Shown here in pieces: positions 22,531 through 35,105 of a stretch of DNA of 64,000 nucleotides. Below the pieces are notes generated by a model. The model worked only from the letters and a program-made list of their open reading frames with translations, was not told the DNA's origin and made no database searches. A program made the translations under genes and the position numbers. How positions within the stretch are numbered: position 1 is the first letter of the stretch; the number at the start of each line of letters is the position of its first letter. The DNA comes from Saxidomus purpurata (taxonomy: Eukaryota; Mollusca; Bivalvia; Venerida; Veneridae): NCBI GenBank assembly GCA_022818135.1, contig JAFMSR010000008.1:27998003-28062002 (forward strand), in the 5' to 3' direction.

Positions 22531-23619
22531 GGCCTTCCCAATGATAAAATATCATTCATCGTATTGAAAATACCATAATTACTATTCGACAGAACATAGA
22601 TAAATACATTTTATCGTGACTGTGACAAATATTGCATTCATTCACTAATATTTTTCAGAAAGTTTTGAATAGAAACATCAAATATGTTTCAAACTTTAAC
22701 GCAAAAGTCAAAATGTTTGTGTAAATTAATATGCATTTTTTCATCTTCGCCATTGTCCGTAAAACATCGTATATAACACCTTCGGAGTAGATCGCCAGTT
22801 TGTCTGGTCGCGCTAATTACAATGTCACTATAACAAAGGCATTTCACTGCTGTCAAAAACAAACAATTATCACTATCTGTAGATTCAGCTGTATATAACA
22901 TTATTATACATGTACAGATGAATGAACAAATTTAGATTTTATGTCCTATTTTAAACCTAGATCTGTTTATTTGCGTGTCTGGTCGATTTCATTACGAAGA
23001 CCAGTCAGTCGCTAGCCATTTTTATTACCGTATACCTTTTTTCATATGGTTATAGCTCCTTCACTAAAATTCGTTGTCTGGAATGTTTGGTTATTTTTTG
23101 CAGTGTCATTGAAAAAAAAGTATTGCACCATAAGAAAGAGCATGTACTTTCCATTTGAAAGTTTGTTAGGTCTACTTTTCCTACAAACCTCGATAAGCGT
23201 CACCGGTAAGACATCGTTTTTTGGTAATATAAGATCTGGAAGTAATTGCACATCCAAATTGCTCCAGGGACTTTATATCAATTGGTTGTCTTTGCAATAA
23301 TTAAGGCAATCAGCATTTCAACACTTCCGCTTCAACGTAATTCAAGAAGATTTAATATCCTAGGATAGGCCTGTATAATTTTATCTTTGCATTGCGTCTT
23401 ATGTGAATTACGTGCCATAAATCGGACAAAATAGGGTTATCAAAGCTTTAAAGACACATTATTTTACAAATCATGAACAGGGTTTTAGAATTGAAACGAA
23501 ATTATGTAACAGTATGTCGAAAAAAGATTAAATACCGTCTTATCATTGAAGAGTATTTGAAAGGGGAGGTAAAGTGATACAGTGTAAAACAAAATTTGTG
23601 TCGCTCTTTCAAAGAAAAG

Positions 23620-24160
23620 GCGATATATAGGGGCCCCTTTGTCCATTCGTCGGTCCGTCCGTCACATTAACGTAACGTTGGCTATAACTTTGCTATATCT
23701 GAAGATTTCTTCATCACACTTTACAATTATATTGCTTATAACAAAGGATTAGGATGCCGCAAAATAATGTAGATCAAGGTTATATTTGACACAGTAATGT
23801 CCCTTTTTGGTATTTAGATTTTGTCATGAAAACTTACATTGGCTATAACTTTGCCATTTCTAAAGATTACTTCATCAAACTTTCAAATTGCATTGCTTAT
23901 GACATAAGGGTCATGATACCCTCACGGTCATATTTGACAGAGTTGTGTCCCTTTTTGTTCTTAGATTTTGGCTATAACTTTGCCATTTCTTAAGATTGCT
24001 TTTTCAAACTTTCAAATTGTATTGCTGATATCAAAAGGGTAGTAATGCCGCCTAATTTTGTAGTTCAAAGCCATTTTGACAGAGTTATGCCCCTTTTTGT
24101 ACTAAGATTTTGCCATTAAATTATTTGTAATACTGACAAAGCATAAGAGGGCGGCATAAT
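23620..24160. repeat. GTCCGTCC-head repeat with about three diverged units
   Basis: GGTCCGTCCGTCAC (23651) is followed by units containing GGCTATAACTTTGCCATTTC at about 23690, 23840 and 23970, with a TATGCCCCTTTTTGTACTAAG-type end. Same architecture as 18670-19860 but a different unit sequence. Confidence 0.65.
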
Positions 24161-24474
24161 TGTTCTACTGAAAACCCATTTAATTTGTGTTTTGTTAGTT
24201 ATTTAATGATCATGATAATTCATGTAGGAAATTTAATGCCGATGTAATACCTTTCATTTGCTAACCTTACCGACATTGTTCCGAAATGAATCATCTGTAC
24301 GTGTAGCTCTCATTTGCTGTATACGTGTAAATGTTCACTTAAATGTATTTGTCTGGTTTTAAGGGTCCAGAATTTGAATCAATTCGAACATGAATCGTTT
24401 TCCAGTTTCTTTATTCAACTTTAGTTTAGTTTATTCTTACTTAATTATTTGAGTGTGGAGAAAGCTTAAATATT

Positions 24475-24610
24475 ATCGAGTCACTCTTGAGACCGCTTCC
24501 TGGAAAAACCAGCACTGGTGTCATATGAGGAGGTACCGTCGTAACCTAGGTGTGGCTCGAACCTGCAACCTCCGGAGTTTGACCAATGTAGTATTCTCCA
24601 CAGCCGTTGC
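24475..24610 (-). mobile_element. tRNA-derived SINE
   Basis: On the minus strand a B box (GCAGGTTCGAGCCACACC) is followed by CCTCATATGACACCAGTGCT and TTTTTCCAGGAAGCGG. The minus-strand open frame here is a by-product. The A box is not clear, so the copy is probably 5'-decayed. Confidence 0.6.
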
Positions 24611-24619
24611 AAGATATTA

Positions 24620-26525
24620 ACACAAAACGTTTCTGATCTAATTTTGCATTTACTATTGAAGTTATACATGTACGAGCTTCTTTCATCAATATTTTACAAA
24701 GAATGCACTACGATATTCCGAATTAAGTGACTATGAATAAAATGTTGTCACCATCTATTAATTAAGCGCGGGTTGGTGTTTTATTTGTATTTAGGGGTTT
24801 TCTTTTGCTTTTAATGATCCTACCATATTCGAGGACTGTGTTCATTTTATGGTCACAATGTAGAAGATGTACATGTAAGCTATTTTAAATAAGCAAAACA
24901 TTTTCCCATATTATTTGGATTGTTGATAGAGACGTTATGCCAAAAATATAGCATGCATATCAAAATCATATAACGCTAACAGATCGAATTCTTTCCCTAA
25001 AAACATTTAAAATCTTACCAGTTCCTGACTACAATAAAAAGAATTTCGTCCTTGCCAAAATTAGTGAATACATATAATATTCACTAGAAATACAGGTACA
25101 CAAATGAACGGGAACATTCTGATTCCAAAGCTGAAAACACGATGGCATGACAAGGGAAAAGCACCAACACGACAAGGTATTTCAATCCAGTTTGCGAGTA
25201 GAAATGTGTGTTTATCCAAAGAGATTTTTCTTTAATTGATCTTAACTGATTCGTGTCTTCTATGTTAGAGGACGTTTCATGTGTGCGTGTGTTCTTTGAT
25301 TTGAAGCAAATTTTATAAAGGTCTGTCCATAAGAGCAAATATGTTAGCTTGAATTTGTGGATGAGATCTTGTGCGTGTGTTCAAGACGAAGGCTTCCTTT
25401 TATACCTTTTCTTCGATTACTCATTGGCTTGGAATTCATGTTTTAACAGTAGTACATACTTTAGCACTTATTTGCGAATCAAATCTCGACAGACGAAGTG
25501 GAAAGTCTATCATTGACTTGCTTTTTACAGTGCATATTCGACAATTTCTCATTAATCAGTTCTAATGTTTCGAGCTAAAAAACAACGTGATTTCGTGTAA
25601 AGGCTAATTCAGTTTAAATATAGACATGATAGCATGTGACAAAATGTACTGTTAAGTTCGAATTTATTTAAAACATTGGAACATTTATTTTACAGTTTAT
25701 GTACGACGTCATGGTAATTTATAAATTGCTTAGTTATTTGAAATTTATAAACAAAAGTAAGTTACAGTTATTTATTATGTATAGCAAATTTTCATCAACA
25801 CGTATGATGATTACAATTACTTTAGTACCTTACACATTACTTTATTAAGGATGGTTTTAGTTCTTTCTCTTATAAATGGAAAATTATATAGCCAACTCAA
25901 TTTCCTGCACTGTCTACAGAATATAAGGAACGGTCCAATCATAAGAGGGATATTCAAACAGATAGCGTCTTAAATGCGGTTCCGTAAAAATTATTACAGG
26001 TACGTGTACATATGTATGCGCACGAATTTTTTGTGAACGTTTAACACAAAAATAGTGTTCAAGCGTTTAACACTGCACACTGCGGGTGAAATGTTGCAAA
26101 GATTTTTTAAAAGTGTACAAAAATGATGTTGAAAGAAGGCATAAAGAGCTTCTCACAGGTAAAGAAACGTGGATTTATTACTCAATGTCAAAAACGGGTT
26201 TATTATAAACAATAGCTAAAGAAAAGACAAGAAAGACCACAAATAGAAAAACGAATTAAAAGTTCTTCTACATTGTCAACAGGTTCTATACACGATTTTC
26301 TTCAATTTCAAAGGTCCTATTGTGCAAAAACCTATTGTGCCTTGCAGATCTTTTACTGGAAAATGAATATAGAAAGGGAATTGAAATCAGTGGGGAAACA
26401 TATTGTTAAACTTAGTCCACGAACTGGGTTAAAGGATACATTCTTATCATCTGCACACAACAGTTATAATTATTCAATAGAAGTCTTTGCAGGACTAACA
26501 CGTTAAACAATTGCAACATCTTCCA
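24620..26525. other. non-coding stretch, no strong feature
   Basis: AT-rich. A minus-strand frame at 25084-25338 has an internal acceptor-like site (TGTTTTCAG near 25125) and could hide an exon, but it has no recognisable motif, so I make no call. Confidence 0.4.
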
Positions 26526-26532
26526 TACTCAC

Positions 26533-26694
26533 CAGACCTGAGTCTATGTGACGTCTAACTCTTTCCTGTTCTGATGTTGGGGCCTCCAACCCCAGGAGCG
26601 CTCTTGGTAGTGTTATGTATGATTGTCTGCAGAGTTTACCTCTTGGGGACTTCTCTGTGGTCATGGATGTCTTCATGTAGATGGAAACATGCAA
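26533..26694 (-). CDS. exon of an unidentified gene (54 codons, phase 0-0)
   Basis: Flanked by a good acceptor (GATTTGCAG before 26694) and a good donor (CTG|GTGAGT at 26532). It is exactly 162 bp, open throughout, and clearly richer in G+C than its surroundings. The peptide starts LHVSIYMKTS, has a Cys and an aromatic/hydrophobic stretch (LCRQSYITLPRALLGLE) and ends with a charged segment (SEQERVRRHIDSGL). I do not recognise the family. Exon 28015-28126 lies upstream on the same strand and ends in phase 0, so the two can be joined directly. A processed repeat is unlikely because both splice sites are present. Function unknown. Confidence 0.55.
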
Positions 26695-26744
26695 CTGCAA
26701 ATCATATATTATTTATACTTTAAGTTACTTAATTGGACTCTAGT

Positions 26745-26764
26745 GTTAGGGAATGCCTCTTTAA
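26745..26764. repeat. isolated end of TTAA MITE family B
   Basis: GGGAATGCCTCTTTAA matches the family B right end (GGGAGTGCCTCTTTAA at 51150-51165). The opposite end was not found. Confidence 0.4.
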
Positions 26765-28014
26765 GGGAGAATATTCGTAATAATTGATATAAGACATTCG
26801 CCGCAAACCAGTTGTAGAGTTCTTGAACACCCCTCGTAACTGATTTTATAAAAGAAATGCGGAAATAGCACTGTGAATGAACGACCACCGGAAATTAGCT
26901 CAAATTCGCTAGGGACGTTTTACAATGGAGGTAGGTTAAAATCCGATTTTCATCCATATTCATATTATTTTGTGTTTATTTACGTGTTTAGATACTTCAA
27001 TGAGTATTCCAGCCAAATGTATTCTAGAGATGTACATGTAACAGACGTTGAGATCATGCAAATACCCCCAAATGGCTTTCTAACATGGAAAGTCTCGACA
27101 GTTGGCAAATTCTTCCGTTTTATTTTGGAAATCGTTTAAATGTGAATAATCTGAATGAGGCAATTTATGTGCCAAAACAGTAATTCAGTTAATATTCCAA
27201 ATTTAAACAATGTAGATGAAAGTATAGCGTACACACGGTTCCTGAAACATATAACAGACAGTACTGAGAATTGGTTCAACGTGTACAGAGTTTTAGAATA
27301 TTTATGAAACGCGCTACACCCCTATATGGGTCTCATTTATAAAATAAAAAATGACTATTGACGACGTATTTTTTTTTCTAGAAATAACGTTTGTTGATAA
27401 AATCTTGAACACGTATGCATGATACTGCTCGATTTCATATTATTCACATCTAAGCATACTTTCGAAATAAACGGCAAAGTTTAACGTTACCAACGATGAA
27501 AAAGTCATCTTTTATGTGTGTAATTAACATAACAACCTTCATCTTTTACACATCGGGATAGTTCCGTAGAATGTAATCAAAGCGCTGTGAGCGCTGAAGG
27601 CCTGGGGGCTATAGATTAACTCCCCTAAAAACAACTTTTGACCTTCGTGATTTACGCTGAACCTTACCTAAAGCGCGGGTCGAAATGTGCATAGGGCGAA
27701 ATTTAGTATATGACACAGAATGAATGATTCACAAATATATGGGTGGCAGGGAAGTTTGTTTTATTATAAAACGTACGTTAAATGAAAATTAATCACATAG
27801 TCAACAATATCAATTGTTTGAGACAACAATAAAAATAATTCAATCTGCGCTTTGTTCAACTTCAAGCGATATCTGATAATGTGGATCGAAAATTATTGTG
27901 TGCCAAGGACAAGACCTTGAAACAGAAATAAACAAAGCAATACCAACAACGAAATATAAATACAGTACTGTACAATGTGTATAACAGGGAAAACCAAAAA
28001 TGATTCTTGGTTAC

Positions 28015-28126
28015 CTTGTAGTAAGCGGTGAAACCGTTCACTGGGCCTTGACATGCAGCGTCCTCGATGAATGGCGGGTGATTTTGATCACGTGAGTTCC
28101 TTCTCGGGAATGTACGTAAATTGAAT
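28015..28126 (-). CDS. upstream exon of the same unidentified gene
   Basis: The frame ...RNSRDQNHPPFIEDAAC then QGPVNGFTAYYK ends at a donor AAG|GTAACC (28014) in phase 0, matching the phase of exon 26533-26694. The 5' boundary is uncertain: acceptors are possible at 28126 (AAAAAG|ATTC) or 28102 (CCCGAG|AAGG). Local G+C is higher than the flanks. A Cys here and another in the next exon would fit an extracellular domain, but that is a guess. The gene must extend in both directions; further exons were not identified with confidence. Confidence 0.45.
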
Positions 28127-28619
28127 CTTTTTTTTTAAAGAAATTTATTTTTAGTTAAATATATATTGCGCAATAAACCGGCTAAAATACTCTTAATAAC
28201 GTATCTTCATAGGTTGCATTTTGCAAAGATAACCTGAAAGATTGCAAAACGCTGTGAATATACATTTTATCGCTGTGAATTTGTTAAGCATACGTCTTAT
28301 CGTAACAGAAGCATGTATTTATCCATTCCAAACAAGTACAATACATAATATTTGTGCAGAAATTTGAAGACAAGTGCATTGCCTGTAATATAGAAAAAAC
28401 TCGACCGCTATAGTTCATATGCGCTCATTGTTTCGATATAAAATACCATCAAACAAAATTATTGCATTGTTACCAATTACCTGTACTCTAATGCGCGATA
28501 TACATCTGGACATGTATGTTGAACTCGTTTACAAGTTTTCAGCGAGTCTTGTTAAAACACAATTATACCTAACAGGAGTCAATCGGGGTTAATAATATGT
28601 TTTCGGAGAATGTAATTTA

Positions 28620-28935
28620 TTTTTGAATCAAACAAATATTTACCAGTGTTCTGGCACCAGGAGTTTATAGAACATGTACCAAACAAACCCAAGAAACTGT
28701 AGGGAAATAATACGACCAACGATTATTTAGCTTAATACTGATAAGATGTCTAGATGCACTGTTTATGGCAGTATGTCCATAAAATACTTCCGCAAATTAA
28801 TTAAATGTCTATCATTAGTTTATCCCTTTGTGGAAATAGTTATTGGAAACATTTTTTGTAAATACATGACCTTGTATATATTTTTACTGAGTGTAGGATG
28901 TATAAAGCATCTTAAAAAGTTTCTCATCATCTAGT
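28620..28935 (+). repeat. dispersed paralogous segment (also 51235-51480 and 54900-55080)
   Basis: Blocks such as AGATGTCTAGATGCACTGTT / GGATGTCTCGATGCAGTGTT and CATAAAATACTTCCGCAAA / TATAAGGTATTTCCGCAGG align in the same orientation across the copies. No conserved frame, so probably an old repeat family. Confidence 0.5.
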
Positions 28936-28939
28936 TTTG

Positions 28940-31050
28940 CATATAACATTTCAAAAGAACAATATCTATACGTCGATTAAAAAGCATGTACAGCCTAAAA
29001 GGCCTTCAAGGTCTTGTACGTCGCTGAAGAAGTAAAACACAGGTAACATGAATGGAGTCTAAGGCTAATAAGAGAACTGTGTCTCAAACAAGCAGATATT
29101 TGTTTGAATGTGTGCTTTTGTTTGAAAGGATGCAACCACTCTCGCCCAAATGTTTCCCACTGTCCTTTTTAACACTTTTATATGTTTCAGAAATTTAAAC
29201 ACAGTTATTATATATATCTGACCACTTTGAACTTGTTTAAGGCCCGTTCCAACCGTATTTCTGTTATTTTAACAGGCGTACAGTTTACCTATTTTTCCCC
29301 AAGAAGAACCAGTACTAGAATCCTATCCTCCGTAGGAAACTGCCAACTTCGTCGCATAAAGAGACATGATAGATGCATGAACCAATGGATTTGGCCATGG
29401 AGGCGGACTTTTAAAAGTTACAGGTAGAGAAAGGGCAATTAAAGGAATTGAGATTTCTTTAAATTATCATGAAAGAAATAAAACATGCCATGAAATTCTA
29501 AAGATCTTTATTGTGGAATTATTATTGCCAGTGGCGAAATTTCTAAAACCATGCATTTGTTCATCAAAAGCATGGGATCACATTGAAATGATAGATGGTT
29601 GTAGTACATACGTATTTCAAAGCTTCAATACGAACATCTAGTGATCAATATGTTTGCACTACAAATTTGTGTATTTTTTGTGGTATGTATATTCGATCAT
29701 AACTCAGTAAATACAAACGATTGATACATTGTAAAACTGCAGCAATAGAAATGATTTTTTTCAGGGCATATTAAGGATGTTGGATGCCTTAGGAGGTTTT
29801 TAAATTTTTCCCCAACCACCCAATATCACAAAAATAATTGAAAAAAAATATCGGTCTATCCGAACTACTTTCCAACAAAATAAATCTAAAAGCACCCTGT
29901 ATCAAAGACAAAAGAAATTCTTAACTATGGTGCTTGATTTAGTTGAAAAAAGTTTATTTCAAGCGATGTTTACAATATATACAGTTATACATTTGCACAA
30001 TACATAAGATACATGTATGAAAAAGAATCAGAGCAGAAAGTTATAAGCTAATAAAGGTCTTCTGCTATTATGTTTAACTTCTTGTAGATTCGGCAATTCA
30101 GTGTTGAGATCTAGTCTGAAATATACATTGTGAAGATGCTTAGGCAATACACTTTCAATCGGAAAATATTTATCAACTAAAAGTAACTAGTGAAATGACG
30201 TACATAGTGGATGACTGAATAAGTAGAAAAAACTCAGAAGAATGTATGACATGAGATAAACAGGATAGATTCATTCAGATAGTTGAATGTTTGGAGCAAG
30301 CTTGCTACTTTCAATAACAGATGCTCATGAAACGTATGTAGTCTGAGGTTATTTTAAAAGACCGACTTTGATGTTATTGTAATACGGACATTCAAAGAAA
30401 GTGATGGTTATTCTCTGGAAGACCACGATGACAGAGGTGATCGGGAAATGTTCTCATAAACAAATGCTGGTTTAAGGAGCTACATAAGGTTCGGAGCCGA
30501 GCATGATATACTTGCCATTTGTTTTCTCATACATAGAACTATTATCATCCAACTGGGATAGGCCTGCAATTTAGACTACATGTATTACCTTATCATCCAT
30601 AAAAAGCACATGAATTTCAAAATATCCTTTCGGAACTTTAAGTGCTTCAATTTAGAAATACTTACCCTTTTCCTAAATGAAGAATGGGTTAATCATAAAA
30701 TATTCTTAATATAAGCACAATTTAAAGGTCGTCATGCTAGTTTTGTTTTACAGCCGTATCTAGACCAGGCGTGTTTATGTTATTAAATGGAGTTGACGGG
30801 GTTCTTCATTTCATTGACTGCTCTCTAGTTCAAATTGTTTTAATGAGCACGTTTACTCGGATAAGCCAGGAATGAAAGAGTTACGGCCCATAGATTGCTG
30901 AAATTTGACCACATTAGCCCTTTCCGTAATGTAATTGAGCAGCTGTAGTTTAATCATTACTATAACATTAATTTCCTATCAATCATCACTATACCTTATT
31001 CTAACACGATCCGCAACTTTCCGTATATAGATATAGAGAGAAAGAAGCTA
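28940..31050. other. non-coding, repeat-like fragments only
   Basis: AT-rich. 29290-29400 resembles 5980-6090 (CCGTAGGAAACTGCCAACTT against CCGTTAGAAACTTTCAACTT). 30850-30925 (GAATGAAAGAGTTACGGCCC) looks like a dispersed repeat. No gene is supported. Confidence 0.4.
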
Positions 31051-31234
31051 TACATTATTTTACGATAAAATACAGATCACGTTTCCCACGGGCAAAACGT
31101 GGGGTAAATATCGCACGCGTCCAATCGCATTCCGTGCTTGTAAGTTACTATGGAATGTTGCTACGCGTCGAACATAGTTCGTGGTATTTTTCAAAGACTA
31201 TTTCGTGTTAGAATCGAAATAATAAATGCATCTC

Positions 31235-31367
31235 TGTATTTTATCGTTTAATAAAATACAGTCAATCATTCGGATGCGAAAATTAAATCACTCGTGCTAC
31301 GCACTTGTGATTTAGTAACAACACCTCCGAATTCCTGCCTGTATTTTATTAAACGATAAAATACAGG
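31235..31367. mobile_element. 133-bp MITE with self-palindromic 28-bp ends
   Basis: The left end CTGTATTTTATCGTTTAATA plus AAATACAG (31235-31262) is the exact reverse complement of the right end (31340-31367). Each end is also nearly palindromic in itself (CTGTATTTTA...TAAAATACAG). ACTCGTGCTACGCACTTGTG forms a further small hairpin in the middle. A related end, ACGATAAAATACAG, occurs at about 31063. Confidence 0.85.
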
Positions 31368-32095
31368 GACACATTTATTATTTCTTAAGTAAAATGTTAA
31401 AGGGAAATACATCTTTACATATCTCGAAAACCATATGCTCATTCAGGGAAGCAAAAATCGTGAACATCCAACATCCTTAATCCAGAGCTTTCCGCATTTT
31501 TGACCGACAATGTAAACTCAATTATAATAATGTTACCTTTCTTGGTCTTTCGTTTATCATTATCATTGACCCATGCGACACCCTTTTCTCTACAAAATCA
31601 TAGACTGTTTGCTATTGTTTATACTTTATATTTCTATAGCTTCTCAGAAAACGACAATTACTCTTATACATCAGTAATTTAGCGACTAGATATATGTCCG
31701 ATTTTTAATACTTTCTTCCAGTTAAGACTGAATAAAGAAGAACAAAAATGTCTATAGCATAAAACAATTGTACTTTAATTTGAGTCTTGAGGCAAGCTGT
31801 TTTTCTCTTTGCACTAACCTTTTAGACAGCGATTGTAAATCGTAATATGAAATAAGGCGAGTAAACAGACTTAAATGCGAACACAAAACGTATTAATTCC
31901 AGCTGTTACGCATATTTTTGTCCTTTATTTAATTATTAAGTAGATAAATGGACACAAACGAGTACTCGGCAGGTAATCGTAATAAGCGTTATTTTCTTTC
32001 ATAATGCAGACCGATTATATCTACTGGCAGAAAAAGAAATGTTTTGTTAGACAGGAACCGATAACCTCATAAATCGACTTGATAGAGTGATAGAA

Positions 32096-32307
32096 ACATT
32101 GTATTCGAAGTGTAAAATGAGTAATCAAAAGGACTATCCAGTTTGACATATTGTCCGACACGATGGTCAGGTATGTAACAAGTTGTCTAAGATGCAATCG
32201 AACATTGTATTCGAAGTGTAAAATGAGTAATCAAAAGGACAATCCAGTTTGACATATTGTCCGATACAAATGTCAGGTATGTAACAAGTTGTCTAAGATG
32301 CAATCTA
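32096..32307. repeat. tandem duplication, two 106-bp units
   Basis: ACATTGTATTCGAAGTGTAA through TAAGATGCAATC occurs at 32096 and again at 32202 with only a few substitutions in the middle (CACGATGGTCAGG against TACAAATGTCAGG). Recent local duplication, non-coding. Confidence 0.9.
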
Positions 32308-32729
32308 GTATTCGTCAATCATAGTGCCTTCAAATGTAAACGTACGTTTTCTAAAACAGATCGTGTAATGAAATGGTCAAACTTATTATGCTACACCAGA
32401 CACATTTTTTAATTGTTCCCGGAAGTGAAATATTGGTAAGAATAAATTTGTTAGCAAAAATTGGCTTAAAAAAATTCTTAATTTGGGTTCCTCTTTTTCA
32501 TTGTTCTTTTTTAATGATGCACGATAGAGTATTTAGCCCCATTGATGAGAAAACGATGTCTCAAGCCGAAATTATTACTGTGTAGGGCAAAGAGATGATG
32601 ACATAATTACAATAAAACCGAACTTTAATTATCGAAGTGAATTCAACATTTCTCGACATTTCGATTTTTATTACAGTTTCCACGCCTTTGCTATTTTTGT
32701 TTACGCCACTGTGATCAACTGACTTCATT

Positions 32730-33011
32730 CTAAGCGTCTTCGGACTCGCTTTCCGGACTTTCAACATCATGATAGGTTAACTGCTTTAAATGTCTAATAA
32801 TTTCTAATTGGCATGCAACATTTCGCACATCAAAATAATTACTTTCGGGCTCTGAAGCGGATGTCAAGCAATAAAATGTTTTGCAAATTTTATCGACGTT
32901 GAAGTGAAGTAATTTTTTAATTGCCACGATTTCTGATACATTAGGATTTAATTTAACATGTGGTTGATATAATAGTTTCTTAAAATAAACTAGATTTCGA
33001 ATAAACTGCAA
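32730..33011 (-). other. possible terminal coding exon, unidentified
   Basis: Open frame of 93 codons ending in an acidic tail (TYHDVESPESESEDA) after a charged, helix-like region (NPNVSEIVAIKKLLHF). The composition is more protein-like than most frames here. No motif, and no strong acceptor was located. It may be a 3' exon or chance. Confidence 0.3.
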
Positions 33012-33180
33012 ATAAATGCCAGTGTCAATGTACTCAATATGTTCTATAAATTGAATAGGATTTTATAAAACATTTTAGAGTGATTGAATAAATGATTCTC
33101 TGACTATTATTCATAAAGAGACACACTTTGAACATTGTCTGACATCTACGCTTTTATAAATAGATAATTTTAACAATCTA

Positions 33181-33700
33181 ATGACTCCGATTCCAAAACA
33201 TCAGCTTCGTGCACTTGTACAACTGAAGCAAGAGAAAGATCAGCACCTCCTTAACACGAGGTACATTCAAATATTCAAACTTTCACGCCCCGAGTGCTTA
33301 TCAGTCTCCATTAGCTGACATAAGTGCAGAAATGAAGTTTGATAAACGTCGTCAATATATGGATGCCTTATCTGACATGTAAGTAGACTATCGCATTTTG
33401 AAACGCCATGTCATTTTTTCATGTACAGATTGTTACATATAAAGAGATTTTGACTCTTTATCCTTGAAATCCAACCTCATAATTCCTTCCTCTATGCCTG
33501 CGTCAACATCAAAAGTGGATGCGTCGTACTCATCTTTTATTCCAGAAAATTACACAAGTAAGATAAAACTTAGCTATGTAAAAACAGGAGTAGAATGTTA
33601 GATTCCTAATACAGGCTTCAGAAAGTGCACACACATTAGCTGAATCTTACCTGTTAAACTATGTTTTCGCAAGGAATATCACAAGAGCTGCTAAATGAAT
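33181..33700 (+). other. candidate exon cluster, frame unresolved
   Basis: Slightly G+C-raised stretch with splice-like signals. An open block to about 33378 ends at GACAT|GTAAGT (AYQSPLADISAEMKF in one frame). A second block, 33445-33557, ends at ACAA|GTAAGA (MPASTSKVDASYSSFIPE in one frame). A third begins after CTAATACAG near 33615 (ASESAHTLAESYLLNYVFAR, then AAK and a stop). Phases of blocks 1 and 2 agree in one frame, but block 3 agrees only with a different frame of block 2. No family recognised. Confidence 0.3.
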
Positions 33701-34264
33701 TTCCTGATTGACAGCCCGTAGACCATTGTAGCAATGAATGAACTATTTATTGTTAGTTATTGTTAATAATGGGGGATATGAGTGCCTTTAACATCTTTGT
33801 ATTTTTATGTCGCGTCTGTAAAATCCATTTAGTACACCGACGGAATAGCTCAAACACAATTAACGGTACCAATAGGTTCAGAGAATTTGTTTCACAATCG
33901 AGCTGAAGAGATACCATATAAACGAATCTGTCATAGAATTCAACTCTATCCATAATTGAAGAACTATTATTTTATGGAAATAATGATTGTATATTTCAAC
34001 GAATAAAACAATGATGTCAAAAATTTATTTTTCAAATGATTCAAAAATATAATAAAATAAAGACTGGCATGCGTTGGCGTACAACATGGTTCTGCTCTAG
34101 ACGACAATAAATCTTGAGATTGGATCATAAAGTGACCAGACATTATAAAGATACGACAAACACTGACAGTTATCCCACTGGAATTCAAATAAATTCAAAC
34201 ATAGATGTCAATATCAAAAATGCTGCTGTCAATTAATATGTTATTTATTTATCCATTATTTTAA

Positions 34265-35105
34265 TGCCCCCAAAGGTGGTCATTTTAAAATTCCTGTCTG
34301 TCCGTCCGTGCGTCCGTCCTTGCATGTTTTCATGTCCGTGCTGTAAGTTTGTTATGCATTGAAGGATTTTAAAATAACCCTGCACAAATGTTTATCAGAT
34401 TGAAACAACGTGTCGCGAGCAAAGTCCCCGTTCCTACCTCAAAGGTCAAGGTTATACGAGTTTAAAGGTTATGGAATCCTGTTTATATGCACCTATTCGT
34501 GTCCGGACTGTAACTTTGTCATGCATTAAAGGATTTTTAATAGGTTGGCACAGATGTATATCACATCAAGACAACGTGTCGTGTGTAAGACCCACGTCCC
34601 TACCTCAAAATTCAAGGTCACACGTAGAGTTTAAAGGTAATGGAATCCTGTTTATATGCACTCATTCGTGTCCGGACTGTAACTTTGTCAGTGATGGGTT
34701 TAAAACCAGCTTGGCACAAATGTTCAGCACATCATGACGACCTGTCGCGAACAACAACCACGGCCAAACCTCAAATGTCAATGTCACATTTAGAATTCAA
34801 AGGTAATGGTATTCTGTTTACATGGTAACTCTGTCATACATTACATGCAATTCCGCGTCCTTACCTTAGAAGTTAAGGTCACAATTAGAAGTCAAACAGT
34901 TTAGAATCCTGAATATATATATATACACAGTCATGTTCATGTCCGAACTGTTACTCTTATACATTAAAAGATTTTGAAATGAAATTGTCAGCACATGTAG
35001 ATAAAGTGTCATGTGCAAATATAGGTCCATTACCGTGAAGGTCAAGGATACAGACTGTGAGACCTCTTTGGGGACATTCGTCACTTACGAGGGACAGCTT
35101 ATGTT
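34265..35105. mobile_element. GTCCGTCC-head repeat with internal 166-170-bp units
   Basis: Starts TGCCCCCAAAGGTGGTCATT with a GTCCGTCCGTGCGTCC head. Units beginning GTCCG(T/G)(G/A)CTGTAA recur at about 34335, 34501 and 34671, plus a decayed one near 34940. Ends GGGGACATTCGTCACTTACG AGGGACAGC. Same family as 20773-21557; ATGCCCC and GGGGCAT near the two ends suggest short inverted termini. Overlapping short frames are repeat by-products. Confidence 0.75.

Noticed and set aside
34471..34828. Two similar frames containing CLYAPIRVRTVTLS
   Set aside because: The similarity comes from tandem units of a dispersed repeat; both frames occur only because the units are about 170 bp apart.
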